Below are positions 56,067 to 64,000 of a DNA stretch of 64,000 nucleotides, one piece after another. The position numbers and the translations under genes are program-made. The notes beneath the pieces are model-generated. The model made no database searches and was not told the DNA's origin. It worked only from the letters and a program-made list of their open reading frames with translations. Positions within the stretch are counted from its first letter, which is position 1. Every line of letters begins with the position of its first letter. Source of the DNA: Calonectria ilicicola (lineage: Eukaryota > Ascomycota > Sordariomycetes > Hypocreales > Nectriaceae); contig CP085833.1 in assembly GCA_020809705.1 (NCBI GenBank), positions 4,960,001 through 5,024,000 on the forward strand, read 5' to 3'.

Positions 56067-58233
56067 AGTTGCTGGGCTGGGCGTGCCCCGGAGATTTGTA
56101 AATTGCGCAGACGGAGATAATTTTGCGTGGAAACAGTCAGCTAAGTGAACTGCATTGGTGATGATGCCAAGACACAACTTGGTGGTGACGAAATTGTGAC
56201 GAGAATTGGACAGGAATAGAGAGATGAAATGTCTTGCAAGTTGGAGAAAGCGTTATTATGTGGGTTAAGCGAGATTAGTGTTTTACTTGATGTCGACAGT
56301 TTTGTCTAGATGCATCCATTTTAGACCAGCCACAAACTAACCCAGAGTAAAGTTTCCGCTTCCTCAGTCTAGCCCATTTCCACATCCGTTGCTTGTCTGT
56401 CTCCATGGAGCACCGATGAAAAAAGATCTCAGAAAATACCTAAAATATTTCTCCTTTAATGGTACTATAATAGTACTTGTATTTTTTATCCTTTTCTTTG
56501 AGTGGAAGTATGGTTGTTGGCTTTCGGTGAACGGCTCCTGAAAGCTCATGCAGCTACCACTAGTTCGCTACAGCGATATATGACGTCGAGACTTAAAAGT
56601 AGGTTTCCGAAAGCTTAATAAATAAATGATATGGATTTAAGGCAGTCTAGATTTTGCATTATGCTTCACTGCCATTCCGAATAATTGTTGGTCGAGTGCG
56701 TACCTATCACGCTAGTAAATCACAATGACAATAGCACCACAAGCATAGTCACGCGGGAAAGGATTTTCACACCCAGAGTAGGAAAACAGCATAATTTTCT
56801 GTCTGGCGAGTGTTTTGTTCCAAAAGAACTTCCTAGATAGCGACAGCTGACCGGATGCTCAGTGTTGGGGTGGTGAGATACAGCCTGATAGGAATGTTAG
56901 CATTCCAGCACAGGTTAGACTCAGGTGGGTTCTTCCGCATTCAGGCAAAGATCTACGGTGGCAGCGCCGGAGAACAATTGCGAAGGCTGTGACGTTCCCA
57001 ATAGTGCATTCCTTTTAAACGTATCAGCTCTAAGTATGCTTAGATTTCCGCATAGTATGGGGGACCTGGCTAGTGTAAGATGCTCTTGTCACGCATTGCG
57101 GTTTTGCCGTAGTTGGTGACATTCTCTGGTCTCCTCTCAGGGCTTTTTCGTATTTTTAGCGCTACTTTGTCTACTTGGGGGCGGGTGTAGTTGGCACCAT
57201 GTGGCGCACGCCTAGAACTAAGACATGGGTTGCCGGTCTGCCGGTTTGACGGGCGAGGACGCGATACCTATCCACGTATTGTCGGTGACAAACTCCCCCC
57301 CCCCTCCCTTTATCTGCGGCTGAGTGGTTTCATTTTAAAAGCCAACCATGTCAGGATGTACAAGTTTTCTTATTTAGTCTGCTACTGCTGTGATTCTTGT
57401 AATCCCTCCTTTTGCACGCTGATGAAGGTTTGTCCTTTGTGCCTTGTTATTTCACATCAGTAAGCATATTTGGCACGGGTGCTATTGATAGATATGATAA
57501 AATATAAGAAAGTCGGTTACTGGGGCATAGTTGATTTCGAAGCCTTAATTCTCACAGCAAAAAATTTGTTGGGTTTTTCGAAATGAGAAACTGGATGAAA
57601 CAAAGCGATGGTACAAAATACAAAAAGTGGACCCAATCCAGCCACTTAGCCCAGTTTAGTCCGAGGTCCTGGTTCGTCAGCTGAAAGCAGCAGCGGCTCG
57701 TCCTTGGAAACGAATGTGGGATTTTGGTGGACTTCGGATTCGTCTCTAATTTTTTTTTTTTTTTTTGGGGGGGTAATCAGGTCAGTGGCCAGTGGTTCTT
57801 TCTTGGGCGTGCGTATTGACTGTCGGTTCTGAGGCGCGCAAATGTGGATGAGGATTAGCTACGACTTCAGGATATGACGCATCAAGATCAATTAAGTAAA
57901 TGCCGAGTATGAGAATTATACATACAATGGCTGTTTTAAGGGGAAAGCACTCGAATAGATCTGGATGAGAAATTGTATTAAATTTATCCAGTCAGACGGG
58001 CCAAGAAGGATGCAACTCGGTTAGACTAGTCTAGTCAGCCTTGTGATGGAGGCGGTGCAGTGCATGCATAGCCCCAGCTTGATCGGTGCCTAATCAGCGT
58101 AGGTGCACATTTCTCCCTCATTTCATCAAAGTTCTGTGTCCCTGGAAAACTTTCTACCGTCGTTTGTTATGACTCGTTAATGAACATATACAAATTTTTG
58201 GTGCACTTACCTCTCTGTCAGTGAGTTTTGATT
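56067..58233. other. 2.2-kb intergenic region
   Basis: Promoters of the receptor-like gene (minus) and the second NLR (plus). A C-run at about 57293-57307 and a T-run followed by Gs near 57750-57775 are simple-sequence tracts. No gene supported. Confidence 0.5.
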
Positions 58234-61200
58234 ATGGAGGCTCTTGGCACAGCCTCTAGCATTGTTGCCGTCCTGCAAATCTCGAAGCAGGTCATCAATC
58301 TCTGCACCAAGTACATTGAAGGTGTACAAGATGCGCCTAAGGACCTCAGACACATCCTCATCGAGGTCTCGGCTCTGAGTGGACTTTTCGAGCCACTTAA
58401 AGTCCTTGTCGGCTTTGACAGTGAAACAGCCGTGCTGGACGCCCAACTGTCAGCTCCTGTACAAGGATGCCTTGCGGCAGTTCGAGAGCTTGACTCCATG
58501 CTGGGGTCCGCTGAGATATTTGAAGTTACAGAAAGTAATCAGGATGAAGATCGTGATCGGAGATATCAGGGTAAGCGTCGAAGACTTGTCAATCTTAAAA
58601 TTCAGCTTGCTTGGCCATTGAAGCGGGAACGCGCAAAGAGATTACTGGACCTGATAGCCGCGTATAAGAGCACTATAAGCTTGCTCTTGAATAGTCACGG
58701 AATGTGAGTCATGTGCGACCCGTGTGGCTGTCGACGTAGTCTTGTGCCCGAGAGTCTAACAGTTTGCCTAGATCGCAGATGCAGAAGATCAATCAAGACA
58801 TTAGATCTTTCCGTGCAACTCTTGACGGTGAGTTTACCAGGATCAATCCGTTATCGACAACCATTTCGAAACTAAGCATCGCACGTTCCTAGACGTGGGC
58901 AGGAGAAAGGTTCTGAATTGGCTTGTTACTGTTAACCCATCGTTCAACCACAACCAAGCCCTAGATCTTCACCAGGATGGCACATGCAAGTGGGTGTTGT
59001 CGTCTTTTGAATGGAAGACTTGGGAGCGAGGCCTGAAGGGGAAAGTTCCCAAGTCTTCTAGGGGGCTATGGATTTATGGCATACCTGGCGCTGGAAAAAC
59101 GATTTTGGCATCCTTTCTTATTAGCAGAATGACACAGATCGCTCACGAAGGAGGCTATGGAGAAGACGCGAATGAAGAGTTCAAAGAGGAAGATGTGGAA
59201 ATGAAAGATGCTTGGCTCAAAGTGGAAGAAGACACTGATCACAGCCAGACCCAGGATCAACCTTCCTTGTCAAGCCAGCCAATCGTCAACAATAATACCT
59301 TACAAAAGGCACACTTACCAGCGATCATAGTTTACTACTATTGCCACCACGCAAGGAATCACGACGAGATGGGCCACTTTCTGGCTTGGCTGCTCAGCCA
59401 ACTGTGTAACAAGGCGGAAGATGTGCCACAGCATATTTGCAATCTCTTCCAAAGCGACTGTAGGCCACAGTCAGATGATCTCATGAAAGCCATCAAGACA
59501 ATGTCACTCCGATTCTCCAAAATCTTGGTTTCCGTTGATGCTGTCGACGAATCACAAAAGCGCGAAGCCTTGGCTGAGTTTCTGAAGCGTCTGGCAACAC
59601 AAGATGAGTTCAAGTGCTTTCATGTAGTGGTTACCAGCCGGAGGGAAGCGGATATAGAACGTCATCTTGGAATATTCACCGCACTGTCCATGTCTAATGA
59701 ACTTGTGGATCGTGATATAGCAAATTACTTGGACGACCAGCTGCAGACGGATAGAGCGCTGCAGCGATTCTCGAGTAAACTACGAGATGGGATTAAAGAA
59801 TCGCTACTATCAAGAGCGAATGGCATGTCAGTTATTCTATCCAAGTTTCTCGGCAGGATAGAGTTCGTTTGTTTGCTAACCTTTCATACTTTACTAGGTT
59901 TCGGTTGGTTGTTTGTCAACTGCAGGTTTTGAAAAAGACACCAAGAGAATCAACTGCTTGGGAGACATTGGAACAGCTACCAGAAACGCTCGATGAGACA
60001 TATGAGCGTATTCTTGTTGGTGTACCATTGGAGTGGACGCATATCGTCCGGAGAGCCCTGTGTCTTCTTAGTTGTATATCTTCGGTTCCGATCAAAGAAT
60101 TGGTTTCATTTGCATCAGAGGACCATAACGAGTATACCCTGAGCGAGAAACAAGGTTGTGAATTGAGTGAAGAAGCATTCGAGGAGGTAATGGGTTGCTT
60201 GATGAGCATATCTACAACTGATAAACTGGAAGAGAGTGAAGGATCGGACGAAAGCGAAAAATCGGAAGAAAGTGACAGATCGGACGAGAGCGACAAACCG
60301 GAAGAGAGGCGAGTTCGACTTGCTCATTACACCATTAAAGAATACCTTGAATCTCCACGTATTGCGAGGAGTTCAGCATCTTTCTTCTATCTATCGACAT
60401 CCGAGGCCATTAGTTATTTGGTCAAGTCCATGTTCAGAGTGCAGATATGTGAGAGGGATGATGTTGGATCTTGGCGTACATTTAAGATCTATTGCCGCGA
60501 GGAATTTCCGAATCTTTTAAGAATGGGAGATACGGCGATTGCGAGCAGCAAGGAGCTGACGGCTTTGGTTAGCTCGGCAATGGATCCTCGTATGCCATAC
60601 TATGAGAGCATGTTCAACCGGGCCTATCATTTTGACTTTGGCTCATGGCTAGAGGAATATAAGGAGACTGTTCCCCCGGAGTGGCCTGAGATATCCATAC
60701 TGGTCAATCTCATAACGAAAGGTCTTTACGCCACCGTCACCGCAGTTTTGCTCCAGTACACCCCTGAACAAGTTAGCAAAATCTGTTCATGCAAAGTCGA
60801 CCCTTGGAACGACACATCCTTAATTGCATGGCTGGCCCGAACTCATCAGTACGACTACCTACTCTTATTTCTTCAGCGGTGCGGTCCATGTCTGAGGGAC
60901 AACACAGAGTCGCTCCTTATATGGGCCCTAGAGATCTTTAGTAGATCAGATATGGCTGACGAAACACTGAGTTCCCTGGTAAGCGCCAAGGTGCCTGTAA
61001 ATCCAGGATCCGTGAGGGTCACGCCATTGCAATTGGCTGTCTCCCACCTTCAATTCCACGATGTCAAAGTTCTTCTCGAGAACGGAGCAGACCCGAACGC
61101 AGTGGGCTGCCCTGATGGATGGATGCCTTACAAGCTTAGATTTTTTGAGGGTGGGCTTAGCCCTCTATCCAAACTTCGTCAGCTGAAATCCGGCACCAGT

Positions 61201-61374
61201 CTATCGAGCTGGTCTTTAAAAGCAACTACATATGCGGATGGAATAGAAGAGTTGCTGGTCAATGCTGGTGGTCGGGAGTTTCAGGCATGGCGTGTTGGGG
61301 ATTTGAAGCAGAGCGCCCCATGTCCAAGTGGAGGCTCTGGTTTAAGATTGTCAGCTGATGGGAATATAATTTAG
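58234..61374 (+). CDS. NACHT-type NLR with fungal STAND N-terminal domain
   Basis: Four exons, 58234-58703, 58772-58827, 58893-59826 and 59898-61374, give 978 residues. The N-terminus (MEALGTASSIVAVLQISKQV) matches the helical N-terminal domain common in fungal STAND proteins (PF17111 type), different from the first NLR. The NTPase has Walker A GIPGAGKT at about residue 238 and Walker B ILVSVDAVDE near 385, then the ANGM-FRLVVCQLQVL hinge spanning intron 3. The winged-helix part contains an acidic Ser/Glu/Asp tract of alternating SDES/SEES units (about 598-624) before RLAHYTIKEYLES. Only one clear ankyrin repeat is seen (TPLQLAVSHLQFHDVKVLLE, about 861). Intact, so possibly an active immune-like or incompatibility receptor. 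Confidence 0.88.
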
Positions 61375-61805
61375 GAGTACCACGTGGTAGTTCTACTTTG
61401 ATACATGCCGCTATTAGCTTTTATTATCGAGAAAAATATCCCTCTACGCTAATTAGCAAAGAGCCAGCATGGACGCCGTTTCTTTGACTAGGACATTCGA
61501 GGCTTGTTCATCGAGCATGAAATGAATAGAAATTTGAGCTGGCTCAGAAGAGATGTTGCCATTGTGATCAGAATTAATAGCTGTAATGCGAAACGTGAAG
61601 TCACTATCATAACAAAAGAACTCGACGGAGGAGCACGGCTGAACGTTTGAGGCTTAGTGGAGCCTTTTATTTGAGAGAAAACGGGCCCGATGATGGTTGT
61701 GTAAAATTTCCATTAAATAGTTTAAACTATGTCTCCAATCAACTAATCAAGTGTCTGGTAATAACACAGGGCACAATATTCTCTACTAGATTTCTGGTTT
61801 GACTT
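61375..61805. other. intergenic between convergent genes
   Basis: About 430 bases between the NLR and homogentisate dioxygenase 3' ends. No gene seen. Confidence 0.5.
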
Positions 61806-63559
61806 TTACTGAAGCAGGTTAACCGAGTGGTAGTAGTCCGTGGCCTTGCGAAACCTTGCTCTGTCATCTGCCGCACGCGCAAGTAATTCTTTAGTCAAGG
61901 GGTGTGCTGAAAATCTGTCTGGGAGTCTATCCCAAACCCTTGGGTCTGTCCCATGTGGGTGGAAAACCCCACAAATGTTGCGGGCGTATTCTGTGAAGAG
62001 AAACGTTCGGGATGATTCGACCATTATCGTCATTTGATCTGCCCCAGGATTAGTTTCTTTTTATTTTCATTTTCCAGGGTGAAATAAATACTCACTCTCC
62101 AAGATTCTGCGTGGCTCATTTACCTGCAGGGGGAGCTCGTACGTATACTCATCTCCAAAACCGCCATGAGGTGTATGGCCACCCTCATAGCTGCAACCAC
62201 CAGGTTGAAACTCGTCGGATCTGCCGAGGCCATTTCCGTAGATGCAAGCCAACAGCTCTGAAGCGGCATTGCGGTGGAAATATGGAGGCCTGAAAGTATT
62301 ACTTGCGACATCCCATCTTGGTCCGAACCAGAGATAGTCAGCAAGCGGCTGGTGAGGATCGACAGATTTCGCAGTCAGCACTGTATTGATGCTAGGGTCT
62401 GTATGATCGACAGTGGTTGTGTTTTGTGCCACGAATTTGGTTAAGTCGTACTATTAACAATGGTTAGTCACATATTTGCAGCTGGTTTTACCACTCAAGT
62501 TGTTGCCGATAGGGAACTTGCCTTGTATGGAACACAGTTGCCGTGCCAGGCTACAACATCGAACGGACTGTGGTCCTGGTTGATGGCGATGTGTTTACCA
62601 GTGTTTTTGACAACGATTGTGAATGGCACATGCAAATCTGCATCAATGTGCGCGACGGGGTATAAAAAGTCCCGGGGATTGGCAAGACCATGACCGCCAA
62701 GAGGGCCTAAATCTGGTAGCTCCCATATTGAACCCCATACCTCGGCAACATGGCCGCGTGCGACGGTGGTTCCCTCGGGAAGAGAAATTCTGAAACGCAC
62801 GCCACGCTGAATGACGCATATCTCTCCAGGTTGAACGTAGAGCTTTCCCATCTCGGTTTGGACGTCAATGGTTCCAAGCTGCGGGGTAATGAGAAAATCA
62901 CCGTCGGTGTTGCAATAGGCTCTGCTTTCCATTGATGTGTTAATCATGTAGACATACAAGGCAATTCCTTGCTTGAGGTTAGGGTCACCGCTGCCACAAA
63001 GGGTGTGCAGGCCATCAGCAAAGTCAATCTTCTCATCGTTCCTGGGGAGCGGGAAAGGTGACCATTCGGCCTGTTCTGGCAGAGGCTCAACCTTTGGGTT
63101 TAGAGATAGGAAACAATTCTCAATATGGGATTTTGTTTCAATGTTGGAGTAGCCACCTAATGCACGTTAGACTTGGACTAGCAACTATGATCCCTGTCCA
63201 CAAGTGCTCAAGGCGTATCGGAATGAGCGGAACAACATGAGTGGAATAAAAAGAAACAACATACGATGGGCGGCAGATGGCCTAGCCCGGTACATGTAAG
63301 TACTCGAGTTGACCGTTCGAGGTGCCGCAAAGGCCGACGATGTGATGCCTTCTGTATACAGCCCAAGACCGCGATCTTGCGGGTTGTTCTGCGCAATTGG
63401 CAGAGTACCCGGGATTACTTCAGACTGATGTCTACCGCCCCAGCCGGGCTGATATTCATATGGGTCATTCTCACGAGTTGGCTTCGATCTTTGCAGATCC
63501 GTGTAGTGAAACACTTTCTGGGGATCGGTCGCAGGCTCACGCTTGACAATGGCCACCAT
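61806..63559 (-). CDS. hmgA: homogentisate 1,2-dioxygenase
   Basis: Four exons on minus: 63559-63265, 63156-62522, 62450-62096 and 62038-61806, 505 residues. Intron 2 (62521-62451) begins with GCAAGT, a GC-AG intron that joins VPYK to YDLTKF exactly as the family requires. The N-terminus has NDPYEYQPGWGG, the middle GPLGGHGLANPRDFLYP, and the iron site is PYFHRNAASELL (His, Glu) with a later His in GGHTPHGG. The enzyme opens the ring of homogentisate to maleylacetoacetate in tyrosine and phenylalanine breakdown, in the cytosol. An N-terminal extension of about 30 residues precedes the usual start; an upstream in-frame ATG at 63667 would add 36 more but is probably untranslated leader. The partner genes maiA and fahA are not in the window. 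Confidence 0.9.
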
Positions 63560-64000
63560 GATGAAATATTCTGAGGGTATGAACTGTATGAATTGGTGGA
63601 ATGGGTATTCAAGTTCAAGGTTGTTTGTCAATTTAATATTTAGCCCTGGGATTACCGCGTCTTTCATCTGCCCGACTTATACCCAGCGTGATGCTGACAG
63701 GACCCAACCTTGTGGGACCATCGACGCGCGGATCTGGAGATGGTGGCATGTGGGAGTGGTCGGCCCCACATGGCGATGGGCGAGCAACAGTGGGCTGTGG
63801 GCCAGCAATAGTGCATTGTTAGTCGCTAGCACGAGCTACAATATCACTTATTAGTGATGCTTGGACTTGTGTAGCCGGATCGACAAGCGTGCGTATTGTG
63901 CTTGATCAAGTCAAGCATCAAGAAAATTTAGCCACCAACTCTTCCCACAGCAATTGCACGCTAAAATGCGCATCAATGCATTTCCGCGCGCTCCCGCAGG
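63560..64000. other. upstream region of the homogentisate dioxygenase gene
   Basis: Promoter and leader side of the dioxygenase. No second gene is supported up to the window edge; it may hold a divergent neighbour beyond 64000. Confidence 0.45.

Noticed and set aside
57750..57775. T-run followed by G-run
   Set aside because: Simple-sequence tract without associated gene or repeat structure.

Overview
The window is nuclear DNA from a filamentous ascomycete (Pezizomycotina). The support is many short GT-AG introns of about 45-85 bases, fungus-specific families (Zn2Cys6 regulators, RTA1-like and PTH11/SAT4-like membrane proteins, LaeA-like methyltransferase, family 3 pectate lyase, NACHT-type NLRs, a DUF3435 protein) and relics whose stop codons are all explained by C-to-T changes, as left by repeat-induced point mutation (RIP). 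Genus cannot be fixed by eye; a plant- or soil-associated Sordariomycete-like fungus is a reasonable guess. All exon joins were worked out by hand from splice signals and frame.

Layout. 0.6-5 kb: a NirA-like Zn2Cys6 regulator, a decayed flavin monooxygenase tail and a ketopantoate-reductase-like gene. 5.6-10.2 kb: a secreted PAN/Thr-rich protein spread over five exons, a frameshifted zinc-finger gene and a secreted pectate lyase. 12.6-20.2 kb: a second Zn2Cys6 regulator, an RTA1-like membrane protein, an HSL-type esterase and a LaeA-like methyltransferase. 20.6-24.5 kb: an intronless 1283-residue protein of unknown function.

24.5-36.1 kb looks like a small catabolic or secondary-metabolism cluster: a sugar-porter-type transporter divergent from a salicylate-hydroxylase-like flavin monooxygenase, a second flavin monooxygenase, a short-chain dehydrogenase broken by one in-frame TAA, and a Zn2Cys6 regulator. 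A small cysteine-containing secreted protein sits among them.

36.2-43.6 kb is almost gene-free. It holds a heavily mutated Ulp1-like (C48) protease relic, a minisatellite and a duplicated Gln/Thr-rich coding fragment, together suggesting old transposon DNA. 43.6-52.1 kb is the most unusual part: a NACHT NLR with fourteen near-identical 96-base repeats, one RIP-like stop codon inside the array, ankyrin repeats and a C-terminal membrane helix; next to it lie a chromodomain relic and a decayed DUF3435 (captain-like tyrosine recombinase/FluG-type) gene. This may be what remains of a Starship-like element carrying an NLR.

53.5-64 kb: a Cys-rich F-box-like protein, a short PTH11/SAT4-type receptor-like protein, a second NLR of a different N-terminal class, and a homogentisate 1,2-dioxygenase with a GC-AG intron.
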